This document shows, piece after piece, positions 25,977 to 37,014 of a DNA stretch of 64,000 nt (the stretch's first letter is position 1; each line of letters opens with the position of its first letter). A program made the translations under genes and the position numbers. Source of the stretch: Chaetoderma sp. LZ-2023a (lineage: Eukaryota > Mollusca > Caudofoveata > Chaetodermatida > Chaetodermatidae). The DNA is taken from positions 81,240,628 to 81,304,627 of the forward strand of contig CM067371.1 in NCBI GenBank assembly GCA_034401795.1, written 5' to 3'. The notes under the pieces were generated by a model that saw nothing but the letters and a program-made list of their open reading frames with translations, ran no database searches and was not told where the DNA came from.

Positions 25977-27236
25977 ATGAGAAGTTCTTCAAATACGACT
26001 TCCCAGATCGAGTAGACCCAAGCTGAGGAGAGAGAGGGTGAGTACGTATCTTATCATCGTCCTTAGCGTTAGCTGCTTGTTCACCAGTGTTCTGGCTTGG
26101 TAGAAGACGGGCTGAACTGGCACCGCGGGGCTCTGCGCTAACCGTGGGAATTCTACTTTCCGTAGAAATTTCTGTCTGTGTACCGGTGTCACCAGAAACG
26201 TCCAGCCCGAGCTCTGGTGCTGGGTCATCACTGACACAGGGTTTAAGCCGATCGAAGTGGATGACTGAGGTCAGCCCATCCGAAGCACGAATATGGTAGA
26301 TCACGTCCGACGTCTTACCTACTACCACATAGGGGCCTTTCCACTGGTGACTCGGTTTACTTGGCACGTTTGCAGATCGTCGTGAATCGTGTACCCATAC
26401 CATCCTTCCTGCCGCATATGGGTTTCCATGCACCCTCCGATCGTGCCATGTCTTTTGCCGCCGGTGTGCAGTGGATAAAGTTTCTCTCACCAACTCATGG
26501 GCCTGTTCTATCCACTGCTGCAAAAGTTCAACATAGAGAGATGGTGAATCTTTCTCTCCTGGTATCCAGGGGTAAAGCTAATTCACGGCCTAACATTAAC
26601 CGAGCAGGGGTGTAACCCGTGCTGGAATGTACTGAAGTGCAGTAAGGCATAAGTACATATGGGCGTCAGATCCCAATCTCTACAATCAATTCCTTCGTCA
26701 AAATTTCTGCCAGGGTGCGGTTGAAACGTTCTACCATCCCGTCACTACGCGGATGATACGGTGTAGTCCTTGTCTTGATGATGTGAAACAATTTGCAGAG
26801 CTCTGATATGAGCCGGCTCTCAAAATTACTTCCTTGATTGGAGTGTAGCTCATAGGGCATACCGAAACATCAGAATACAATACTTGCCAAGACCTCCGCT
26901 ACGCTGGATGCATCTTGGTCCGACAAAGCAAATGCTTCCACCCACTTCGTAAAATAATCTTGTAATACGAGGATGTATTTGTTTCTGTCATCCGTCGTAT
27001 TCAAGGGTCCGAGCACATCAATAGCCACTCGCTCCCACAGTGCACCAACGATCTTAATTTGAAGAGGTGCGAAATGGTACTGGCCAGGAGGGCGTTTTTG
27101 GCATGGGATACATTCGGCTACCCATGCCTTCACACTATCGCGCATCCCGATCCAGTGAAATCTTTGTTTGATGTGTGTTACCGTTCTTTCCATGGCTAGA
27201 TGCCTGGTGTTATCATGTAGTTGTTGTAATATATTG
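25867..27236 (-). pseudogene. Ty3/Gypsy integrase with GPY/F domain, inactivated
   Basis: Minus strand. From 27,236 an HHCC zinc finger reads LHDNTRHLAMER then CIPC; the catalytic core has AIDVLGPL (first Asp), HSNQGSNFE where HSDQG is expected, and GMVERFNRTL (Glu). The TSVHSSTGYTPARLMLGREL block follows near 26,620, then the GPY/F module WKGPYVVVGKTSDVIYHIR and HFDRLKPC (about 26,330-26,250). The enzyme would insert retrotransposon cDNA. The frame is broken near 26,860 and 26,640 and again at a TGA near 26,540. The second catalytic Asp is Asn, so this copy cannot be active. Reverse transcriptase and RNase H, which should lie upstream at 27.3-29 kb, are missing. Confidence 0.88.
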
Positions 27237-27536
27237 TAGCGACCCTGACCTTCCTAACCTAGCCAAGGGATGCTTCAGATGGAAAACATCAGATTTGAAC
27301 TGTGACGTATGTGTGAGATAGTGTGAGAGGGATTATTTAGAGTGAAAAGCCGAAACGGCAATTAATCACACAGGTATTAACGCTCTGGTGTGTACACGTC
27401 GGTGTATGGTTTGTGCAAAGAAACGGCAATGATTAGTAATTAGCCGGGCCTTCAAGTTAATCTTAAGCTGAGACGGTAATTAACTCCATAAAGGTCGGTA
27501 ATACATTCACTTTGAGCCGAATCCACTGAAATGATT
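27237..27536. repeat. AAACGGCAATTA-type repeat region
   Basis: Contains CCGAAACGGCAATTAATCACAC (27,350), AGAAACGGCAATGATTAG and GAGACGGTAATTAAC variants. A further copy lies at about 27,805-27,830 beyond the SINE, so the SINE split a pre-existing repeat. Its origin is unknown. Confidence 0.5.
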
Positions 27537-27774
27537 TCTTCTTCTTCTTTTCGTTCGCTGATCATACCGCCAGTCCTGTAAGTGACTATCGACATGATCA
27601 TAAGCGTTAAGTGCGTGGATCCATGGTTTATTAGAGTGCGCCGTGCGGCCTGGAACCTCCGTCTTCAGCACTCAAGGTTTCTGTCAGGGTTACCTCACCC
27701 TTACCTCCTTTAGTCGCCTCTTACGACACGCAGAGGATACGGAAGGTGTATTCTAAGTCCCACCTACAGGGCCG
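27537..27774 (-). mobile_element. SINE copy 1 (238 bp) with target-site duplication
   Basis: In minus orientation it starts CGGCCCTGTAGGTGGG and ends in (GAA)n. It is flanked by a perfect 12-bp duplication ACTGAAATGATT (27,525-27,536 and 27,775-27,786). The same sequence lies at 40,612-40,846 inside the LINE. A GGTTCCAGGCC word fits the polymerase III box B consensus; I cannot see a convincing box A. It is non-coding and depends on a LINE for movement (known for SINEs; inferred here). Confidence 0.88.
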
Positions 27775-27786
27775 ACTGAAATGATT

Positions 27787-28395
27787 GAAATAGTGTGGTT
27801 AATTTTAAGCCGAAACGGCAATTAAACCACACAACTGTGCCTTGATTATGACGTGAATATGCGTGCGTGCAGTGTAAAGTACATGCGTGTCACAGTTGAC
27901 CATCGCCTCGTTGTGTTCCATACGATAGCCTCTGACAGTCCTCCAATACCAGGTTCAGACGCTAATATTCTAGGATTGAGGGTAAAGGGATAATTGCCAG
28001 CAGCTCTTGGTGCTACTGAGCAAGAAATTGACAAGATGGCATTAAAAAGACTGATGTTTATTTACAATAACCCTCACTAAACAGCGACCGGAAACATGAC
28101 TGGAATGTGTAGTAAAAATACTACGGTTTGTTTACATATGACGTCATTTGACAGGGGAAATCTCCCACAGCCCGGGGACGTCTAAATTCTATTAATCTGG
28201 TTCATGAGAAATACTCCACACATTCAAGAATGGGAAAATATATCTACCGTTCTGATTAATTAATAATCAGAAGAATCCAATACTAGAAATTAGTTTATCA
28301 CAATATTTGCGGCTAGGCTACGCCCCCTGTCACCGCAGACCGGTTCGGTAAGATGCGGTGACGGCAGACGATAACCTACCACGTAATATACATCG
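27787..28395. other. Unassigned stretch
   Basis: Holds the second half of the AAACGGCAATTA repeat and otherwise nothing I can assign. This is where Gypsy reverse transcriptase should be if the relic were intact. Confidence 0.4.
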
Positions 28396-28459
28396 TACCG
28401 CAATAATAATATGCGTACTGCAGCGGTAACGCCTGCAATATGCATATTATTACCGCGTA
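28396..28459. repeat. Imperfect palindrome with GCGGTAAC-type words
   Basis: TACCGCAATAATAATATGCG (28,396) pairs with TGCATATTATTACCGCGTA (ending 28,459) around a CTGCAG centre. GCGGTAAC or its complement recurs several times to 28,535. Confidence 0.6.
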
Positions 28460-28558
28460 CAATGCGTTGAATAAACCCTCAGTACATTACCGTACCTAAA
28501 GTGCGGTAACTATACTTCGGTACGTAAGCGGTAACAAACGTCAAAATGCGGCAGAGCG

Positions 28559-30412
28559 TCAGATCAAAGATCGGTGAGTTGCTGAAATCAAGCCAACTCC
28601 CCGACTATTGGCTGTGCGGGATGGTCTGTTGCATACCACCAAGGGACACCGAGAGTTTGGTGTCCTGGTGGTGGGACGTGGTGCTTGCAGAAACGTTGTT
28701 TCAGAGGAAGTGCTACAACATGCCACTGCCGTTTTACACAGAAAAGATGGTATGCTATGTGCGGAGATTGCGGGTGCACTTTGTCCGTAAGAAGGGGATG
28801 GTGGTGCTGCTGATGGGGGAGGCATCGTAGGCACTGACATATATGACGGCGTGCGCATGGGTGTGCGTGAAAATGCTGATGCCTGATGGTAATAGTTGGC
28901 CACCGGACATTGTTGTACGGAGGCCATAGTTGAGCCAGGTTGTAAGAACGGGCACCGAGGTGACTATTCAATCGGTGCCCTTAGGAGTTTAACAGCTTAT
29001 CGGGTGGTGGTGTTCTGCAGTCAGCGGTCGCTGTGGTAGACAGGGGTCGGTTATGGCACTGGCCCCTCCAATGTCCTGGCTGTCCGCATCCATAACATGT
29101 GTTAGGTGGTGGTGCGGTGTTGGCGGTATTTGCGGACCTAATGTGTGAGGTTGAGAGGTTGGTGCTGAGTGTAGTGACGAGATTGGTGAGTGCGGAGATC
29201 TGTTTGTTGATCTCGGCTATCCTTTCATGAATGTTTCATGAATCGTTCTGATAATGCGCATTCAAGTTGTGTGTAGGTAGGTGTGTAGTCAGTCCTGAGG
29301 TCCGCGAGAACTTGAAGTGCTTTTCCTGAAAGCTTCGTGGCCAGATATTCCCACATTTGCTGGTCGTTCCACCCGTTCATTCTACTAATGATTTCAAACT
29401 GGACTTTTTTGGTGGCCCCGTCATTCTCCCCGCTAAAGTCAGGGGGAAGAATGACCCGAAGAACTGAGTGGTACAAATCCGGGTGGTGGTGGTACTCGGG
29501 AGACTGGGTGATGGTGGTCGACGTGCGGGTGATGGTGGTGGTGGTGGTGGTGGTGTCGGTGTTTCCCGTCGGCGCTGCTGTTGATGATGAGGAGGCTGAT
29601 TATAAGGAGAATAATAATAAGTATGTGGCCGAGTGGTTAAATCTGCTGAGGCCCACCCTGATGCTGGTCCATAAACCGGTGTTGGTCTATGGATGGAAGG
29701 CAGTGCAGTGTGAAGATAATGCGGTCGTTCTTCAAATTGTCATTGCAGTGTTAGACATTCCTCATATGGCGACGGTGTGGTGGGCTGATGGGTGCGGTGT
29801 GTGGCATGACTGATGTATCTGTGGAACAGAGGTGCTGATTCCTCCCGTTGATGTCGTGATGTCCCCTGAAAATAAGGTAGTACATTTAAAGGGGACAATG
29901 CGGGAGGTTGTACATTATAAGGATTATTATTATTATCCTGCCACAAATCACCTATTGATGACGGGGTAAATAGTAGTGGTGAGAAGGATAGTATGTTTGC
30001 CCATATATGGTTCTTTGTTGAGATCGTCCATGGTTCGGCTCTGATGGTGTTGGCCTATTGCGGACGTCTGGTGGAGTGCGGAATTCAGTTCCCACCTGTG
30101 AGGCATCGCGGAATTTCCCCTCACTAATGAGCGAGAAATGTTGTAGATGCGGTGCTGGTGATTCTGCACCGCTGGAATTTTGGATATAGTCGGTGAGCAT
30201 GCGAGCATTTCGTCCATCATGGGGAAGGCTACCTCCTGATCGAGGGAGTCTTCACTGAATGGAGAAAGAGATTCTAGCTCGCTGTATTGTGTGGGCGTGA
30301 GTTCACTGCGCAATGTTTTTGTTCTTCGAGCCCCACATCGGGTGCCACTTGTAGCTCGCCAGGTCACGTCGGGTCTTTCTATTCTAAGGCGTATGCCGCG
30401 CCACTTGTGCAT
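28559..30412 (-). pseudogene. Ty3/Gypsy gag region with CCHC zinc knuckle
   Basis: Minus strand. The capsid-like core reads VILPPDFSGENDGATKKVQFE and MNGWNDQQMWEYLATKLSGK with ALQVLADLR (29,225-29,476), the usual gag layout. A zinc knuckle CYGCGQPGHWRGQC (CX2CX4HX4C) lies at 29,056-29,097. Upstream (29,948-30,412) is an open frame that begins within the LTR, and downstream the frames are Pro/Ser/His-rich and low in complexity. Gag would form the retrotransposon particle and bind its RNA through the knuckle. The segments are in different frames, so the gene is broken. It sits next to the primer-binding site and LTR, as expected for gag. Confidence 0.8.
30325..30347 (-). promoter_or_regulatory. 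Gypsy primer-binding site, tRNA-Lys type
   Basis: On the minus strand, two bases after the LTR end, TGGCACCCGATGTGGGGC continues into TCGAA. It is complementary to a tRNA 3' end (CCA plus acceptor and T-arm) and close to the classic TGGCGCCCAACGTGGGGC site of the tRNA-Lys(1,2) type. It primes minus-strand DNA synthesis and fixes the element's orientation. Confidence 0.85.
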
Positions 30413-31197
30413 GACGAATAATGATGTTGGCTAGCTCCCGGTCTCGGGGTTACGGATTCTGAACGCGCTGACCGGCGTGAAACAAAGACCGGCTCCTAAG
30501 GCTGGTGGAACTCAATCGTTCCGGTTGGGCCGTGCGACCATCGCCGCTAACATTAAATTGTACAGTATCAGACCATGAATTTGTGTCACCGGTATGCCTA
30601 CCCATAGCAATTTCGTGATCTATGGACTTACAATATTTGAAGGGTGACCTAAAGTAATTAAAAGTAATTAAATATATCTAAACAAACCATACAAGTTTGT
30701 GTGATACAATGATATTCATATAATACATAACATAGAGACAGCCTGATGAACCTTTAAACGGTGAGTCACCGGAAGTACCACACAGACTCGCAGGTCCACA
30801 GAGGTACCCCTGTAAGGGAGGCTCCCGCATACGAGATCACTAATTAACTTAATATAAGCTAGTATACCTCTATGCTGAAAAGGAAAAAGAAACTCTTAGT
30901 CGTGGCGCGAGGCTTTGTGCCTCATGCGGGCATTACTTCTGATGCTGTGTCTTTGGGTGAGTAGTAGCCTCGCATGGGCCGCTATTACTGGATCCTTGCG
31001 AGAGGCAAGTGCCTCGCGCAGGCCTCAGTCACAGGAAAATGCTGCGACCACAGAAGCGGTGGGGTAGAAAGGGCCACTCTGTATTCAACCAAAAGTGCTG
31101 TAAAGAAAAGACCTTCCTAGTGAAACTATAACTAAAAGTCTTGCGTGCTGTTTTACGTGAAGATGAGACGAGCGATTCTCGAAGAATTCTCAAGTCA
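30350..31197 (-). mobile_element. 5' LTR of the Gypsy relic (848 bp)
   Basis: TG...CA ends (TGTAGCTCGCC... / ...CAAGTCA on the plus strand). Collinear with 17,138-17,979 and inverted relative to 20,473-21,326. The primer-binding site abuts it on the gag side. On the other side it continues directly into module b rather than unique DNA. Confidence 0.8.
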
Positions 31198-31475
31198 CAG
31201 TCTTATGCAGTTCCAAGATACTGAATTAGTGGGTGCCACTTTTATTTATGCGGGCCTTCTTCTATGCCTTTTAGGTTTTAAAGACTATTTTAGGCTGCAA
31301 ATGGTGAGAACCCTACTTATCTTTGGATACGGCTGTTAGTGAGCGCAGACACCCCAAGGCATCAACCCTCAAGAATAGTGGGTGTACATGTTACATTGTA
31401 ACACATCCGAACACAGATCACATCACAGGACGATGGCTACCTTTTTACACATGAAGATTATTCCAATAGTGCATA
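31198..31475 (-). mobile_element. Partial module b next to the LTR
   Basis: Collinear with 21,337-21,650: GTCTTATGCAGTTCCAAGATACTG..., GGCTGCAAATGG, TTAGTGAGCGCAGACACC. Homology stops near 31,470 with part of the sequence missing around 31,420. Confidence 0.65.
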
Positions 31476-34130
31476 CCAATATATTAGCATACCGGAATGA
31501 AGAGGTCATGAGTGTTTAAGTTCAGATATGCACAAATGAAAATGCACCCACCAGCCGGATCCGCATTTGAGCAGCACTTGAAGCATAGTCATAGCACACG
31601 TGCTGATACATATGCCCACCTATCACAATTAGATCTACCATCGTTTTCTGAGTATGGCAGGAAACATCGAAACAACAAAATCTTCCTGTTGCGACAACAT
31701 CGGATGCATGATTAGTAAAGACGGGAATGACTTTCGCTTGTATGTGTGGCAAAAGCTGCAAAATAAACTGTTCTCGTAAATAAGCTTGGCATTCCCTGCA
31801 ATGTTGAATACAAGTATATAGCATTCATTGTGAAATGGAGCTGGGTCCGAATAACAGAAACACTTGTTCATGAATCTGACGGCAGTGATATTTTTTGCTT
31901 CAACTTTCACTGCGCTGTTTTACATAGGGTCTGAGTTTTGAAGCCCTGGCAAATATTAGCACTGGGGCAGTTGATAAACCTTTGTTTTAGTCTGTGAGCA
32001 TAGTCTGAGAAAGTCAATGGGTCACGTGATTCGTGCTTTTATGTTAATTGGTGGCATTTCCAGTAGTCAATATAAAATATGTGACATTCCTGGATACATC
32101 GTGTCTGCGTGAACAGGCCAAGTAGGAAACTTAGCAATGCCAAGATAATTAATACATTTTGTGATTAGTCCGATTAAGGATGGTACTATTTCTGTTTCAG
32201 CTTTCTTTGATAGTATGTACAAGGACTACGTTGCACCATTAACAAATTGAAGGATTTAAACAGTTGAAAATATGGTTTAGTTTGTGTAAATAATTCGCAA
32301 AAAAAATAAATATATTTTGTGGAAGCATGAAATTTATGTTGAATACAATTAGTTCTTAGTACAGGCATTGGAAATTCTGCATAGTTAATGTATTTAACCC
32401 TTTCATTCCTGAAATTCCGGAATTTAATTTCAGTTGAACCATACAGGAACAGCATTGAATAGTTTAACGAATTTGACGGGAAGCTGCCAATGATTTTGCT
32501 TTGGCCGAAATGTCAAACCCACACATGTTTCAAAATATTCAACATAGCAGTTCATATTTTGCAAATAATACGCAGAATCTGGCTTAAGGGCTTAAACGGG
32601 TTAATCTGAGTATTGACCTATTAAGTCTAAGTCACCATAGAACATATTATTATTCGGTAGGAATGATATATCTGACATGGCACATCTCGAAAGGAATGTA
32701 GAAGCGAAATACAGTGATTTGTTTACAATCGTGACCTTGGCCAACATATCAAGGTCATTGTGACCTTTAACATCCAGATCCGCAAGGATGTCTAGTAGGA
32801 TGACATTCCCCATGCTGCAGGGATCATTTTGGTATATGACATCCTTTGACAGCTGACCGGTCCCGAAAGACCATACTTGCTCCCCAGGTACTAAGCTGAT
32901 TACAATCATCCTACACAGCTGCGCAATATTCTTGCGTAGCAGTGTCTCACACAAATAATCACTGCGGATCCCTGTATTGTAAACACATCAAACACGTAAA
33001 CACGTCGTGTGTGACGTAAGTCCCCAACACACTGTAGCGAATATGTCTTATTACCGTCATGCGGTCTCAGTTACGCTGGAGCAGCCTGATAAACTAGCTT
33101 TTTACTTTATTATCAATGATATTTTTCTTATTATTTTTCTTCCCTCGTTAGTATGTCGGGACGGATTGTGGATAGCGAGAGCTATCCGTGCAGATCTGCT
33201 ATAACAGGCCACACTGTATGCATCCCTTTATATACCCATGATGCATACATTTATCTGTGATACTACTGTTATATGTGATCACAAATATTATATATTATAT
33301 ATTATATTATAAGTAATTAAGGTACGTTGGAGCTTGGGTGTTCTCTGCGGAAATATGATTATCCGCACCCAAGAGAACACCCATGCGAGCTATTGTTTAG
33401 CCAAAGTATGCATGGATTAAATAAAAGTACAGCACGCACCACGAAATAAACAAACAAAAAAAGAAAAAAACCTGGTAAAATAATTCCAGGTAAAAAGTGA
33501 AAACTAAAAGTATGCCTCCCTCCCAAACGCTTTCGCACCGCTATGTGCTCGTCTCTCATAATACACGTCTCCTGTGTCACTACTCCTCTCGGCTATGCGC
33601 CTACTCGGGAAGTCTATAATTCCCGCCTAGCGTGCTCCCATGTGCTCGATCTGCGAAGCGTTGATAGTTTGTCACGGGTGTCAAACTAGGAGGGGGTGCT
33701 GTAGCACGGATCGGCCGGACGGATACGGACTGTCGCAGCTAAGCTGGATACGGGACGGCCGTGCCAGATTCACTCCAAGCACGCCCCCCTGAGTAGGATA
33801 GTATGCGTATATAAGCCCTATGAGAGAGGTTTTCATTAAAAATGGCTAAGTCCGTTAGAACGCGTGGAGCACATGCACGCGCATCAGATCTTCCCTGACA
33901 ACACGTGTCAGAATTGGGAGAGTGTGTATGCCTACAGTGTACCGAATTGGTGCTTGTGATTTTCTTCAATCATACTATTCTCATTGTTCTTGTCACCGAT
34001 CAGGACCGGAATAAAACTAGGATTACAGAACCTTTTACCATTTTAAAATCGGAGCAGAAATGGCCGAGTTATCGTTAAAACTCCCGTTAAATTATTTTCA
34101 AAATAATTCTCTTGACGTCGTAATCGCGTG
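31476..34130. other. Mostly unassigned; one GGGTGTTCTCT hairpin
   Basis: Minus-strand frames at 31,522-31,910 and 32,601-32,954 look open but match nothing I know. A hairpin-forming inverted repeat (GGGTGTTCTCTGCGGA at about 33,336 against TCCGC...AGAGAACACCC ending 33,382) is flanked by TATTATATTA repeats. No other structure is supported. Confidence 0.4.
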
Positions 34131-34139
34131 TATGCATTA

Positions 34140-35583
34140 ACTGAATGGGGAATGTGCTTTCCACGCTGATTGGCTACTGCTCGCCCACTGATTAGCTGAA
34201 GCACCTGCCTCTGACGTCATGAGTAGTATAAAAGGGATGAAAAATCGAAGATCGAGAGGATCATCGGCGTGGAAGCCGACACATCAGCAAGACTGCTGGA
34301 CCAGCGCAGTACTAGACGTGGAAGAACTGCTAACTGACTGCAGTGCCAACATAGCAGCGGTGCCATTCGGAATTGAGATCGCCTGCACCAGTGGGCAGTC
34401 TTGGACATCCGCGATACAAGAATTTTGGAAGCTCCCGGATGGCCATCCGGGGGCAATAATTAAATTAATGTAATAACTCTCTTTACGGAACTTTCCTAGA
34501 GAGGTCTTCCACGGAGGGGCCTGATGGGCCCAATGAGATTCTACAGAATGTAGAGCTGATGGTGATTCTTCGTTTATGACTCGCTGGATCTGCCGACCAT
34601 GCTGAAGAGTGGATTCAAAGCTCCACGCTGCATGTCGCGTGTGATTAATTAACCTTTTGGCCACAGTCTGGTGGGACTTTGCTCGGTGTGCCACAAAGAG
34701 CTATGCGACGTATCCCGCACCATGTGCCAGTTAATGTACATGCATATTTACTTATAATAGTAGCCCTCTTTGTTAATGGGCAACTTTCAACTTTCAAACT
34801 ACCGTCGCCGGACAGAAACTTTACAACAACCGTTTTAATTTTGCATTAGTTGTATGACTATCTAATGGACATCTTATGATTCGTTCTGCTTCACCATCAT
34901 GAGAATGTGCCACATCAAAGACTGCCTGTGGAAACCTGCTTGCGGAGACCAGCCTGCAGAAACCTGCCTGCGGAAATCTGCATGCGGAAATCTTCCCTGC
35001 ATCAAAGATAATGCCATCTCACGCTATTTACATGTTAGCGCAACAATTTCAGTGACTCATGAACTTTTACCATACCGATGACCAATAGGTACTCAAGTAA
35101 CTATACTATTGAACATTTTATTATTTCCGTATTTGGTACTGATGACAAATAGGTACCTTACCGGTCCTAGGACTGCATTATTATATTTTCTGTTTCTTAC
35201 TGTGAATATTATCTTTATTTACCGTTGGTGCTTCAACTAATCATACCGTAAGGTTCAGTGACCTGTGATATATACCTTTCTCACCGTAATAGTTAGTTGT
35301 GTATATGGCAAGTAGCCATTCTAGTTAATATGTTTTGTTTATTTATAAAAACTCTAGAACGCAGTACGCTAGGTAATACTATACAGCAACATTATATATA
35401 CACATCACTATTCTCCCAGCATCAGTTTTACACTGAGGTTACTGTTCATGCTCTAATTGTTTGAGCCTGACATGTTACCGACTAAACCTGGCTATTCAGC
35501 TCAATAAGATAGGTTTAAATTGATTAGGGACAATTTCTCCACAAGAGACGCAATTTATGCCCCTTTTCCAGTTGTTAGGGCCT
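34140..35583 (+). mobile_element. Second copy of the CCAAT/TATA-AATAAA module
   Basis: CGCTGATTGGCTACTGCTC, a second GATTAG box and TAGTATAAAAGGGATGAA (34,170-34,235) correspond to the block near 18,050. A TGACGTCA site is inserted between the boxes, absent from the 18-kb copy. The part from 35,000 to 35,583 is collinear with 18,990-19,620, including TATATGGCAAGTAGCCAT and AAGATAGGTTTAAATTGATTAGGGACAATTTC-type words. Around 34,918-34,990 there is a short tandem of GAAACCTGCCTGCGG-like units. It ends at an (AGA)n tract. No protein is supported. Confidence 0.55.
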
Positions 35584-35868
35584 CATTTATATAGAAGAAG
35601 AAGAAGAAGATGACTGCCATGTAAACAAAAATCTTTCCTCCAATTGGCGCTGCATAAACACACTGAAAAGAAGCTTCTGTGGCAATATATCAAGCCAGTG
35701 AAATACACTAAAAGACACGGGCATTGGATCAATTGATTTAGCCATGGTGATCACTATTCCAGAACCCTGCAAATGAGCAAAACACCGGACTTGCATCACA
35801 AAAACTGGTAACATTAATAACCTAATTTTCGTATTCATAAAGCTGGGACGTAATACTCCCCTGAAATC

Positions 35869-36636
35869 ATGGGTCCTAAGAAGTCGCCAAGCGTGTCAGA
35901 ATTAGACGAGGTAATGGACAAAATTCAAGATGTGATTTACAATGACAAAGTCTTTCTTACAAAACTGACAGATACCATTGCGACTAGTGTAGCAGACAGT
36001 CCTAGATCAAAACCAGGATTATTAATGCCATTGTTCAAGTCACTGGTTGAAGACATCAAACAAGACGTCTACAAAGTTCTGAGCGCTGATGTAGATCTAA
36101 TAAGAGATGAAATGAAGACATTGAAAGACGAGATCAAATGCCTACAACAGGAAAGAGAAAGTATTGAACTTCAGATGGACACACAAGAGCAATACTCTAG
36201 AATAACTTGTCTGCGTTTGCATGGCGTGCCTGAGAGAAGCAATGAAAACACAGATGAACTAGTACTCCAAACAGTAAATGAAAAACTGGGACACCATGGT
36301 GTACAGCTGACCCTCGATAACCTGAGCAGGAGTCACCGAATTGGACACCGACAGGCAGCACAAGCGTAGGGCCGTGCGCATCACCGTCCTATCATATTCC
36401 GTCTCACCACATACAATAAGAGAGATTCTGTGTTCAGAAATAAGAAATTCCTAAAGAATACAGGCATTACTATCACTGAAAGCCTAACCTCTCGTAGGCT
36501 GAAACTACTGAAAGAGACACAAAGGCGGGAAAATGTTGAAAATGCCTGGACCGTTGATGGGCGAATTACATGCATTACAAGATCCGGTCAAAAATTCCAA
36601 ATACACACTACCAGTGATCTGTCTAAAATCCGCTAG
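35869..36636 (+). pseudogene. LINE ORF1 protein (CR1/L2 type) with an in-frame amber stop
   Basis: A 255-codon frame starting MGPKKSPSVSELDEVM. After an N-terminal region comes a coiled coil (about residues 75-110, EMKTLKDEIKCLQQERESIE), then YSRITCLRLHGVPE and NLSRSHRIGH, the RRM-like part of ORF1p. After a TAG at 36,367 the same frame continues with HHRPIIFRLTTYNKRDSVFR, KKFLKNTGITITESLT and a normal end. Such proteins bind LINE RNA. The single stop in an otherwise intact frame suggests a recent mutation. It may belong to the same element as ORF2 at 39.1 kb or be a separate insertion; 2.5 kb of repeats separates them. Confidence 0.8.
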
Positions 36637-37014
36637 CAAATCCCAATTATGCAATCACTGAATCTTTGCCAGTCAGAGTTATGATTAATATGTATGAATG
36701 AATGAAAGCAGTGTCGGGTGTATGTAGGAAATTTTGTACCTTTAGATATATTGTGATCCAATAGAAAACCACAACTTTTCTTGCCGATGTTTATCTGCTA
36801 AAATCTAAATTTAGTCAAAATCTACGGCGACATGCTGTGTATTTCGAAATGCTGACTGCCGGCTGCTGCAGCCAGCCAAAGTAATTCTGAAGCATTCAGC
36901 AATTATCACTGATTCCCACTGATACTTCTACCAATGAAAGCATCTGTGCTGTTATTTATATCTAATACTGAATAATAACAAGGCACAGTATGTAACAAGG
37001 CATGTTGTGCTGGT

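Noticed and set aside
31522-31910. Overlapping minus-strand ORFs considered as a fourth copy of the large family
   Set aside because: None of the family blocks could be aligned; Cys content alone is not enough.
32601-32954. 117-residue minus-strand ORF
   Set aside because: Looks open but nothing recognisable; no start context, no neighbouring exon.
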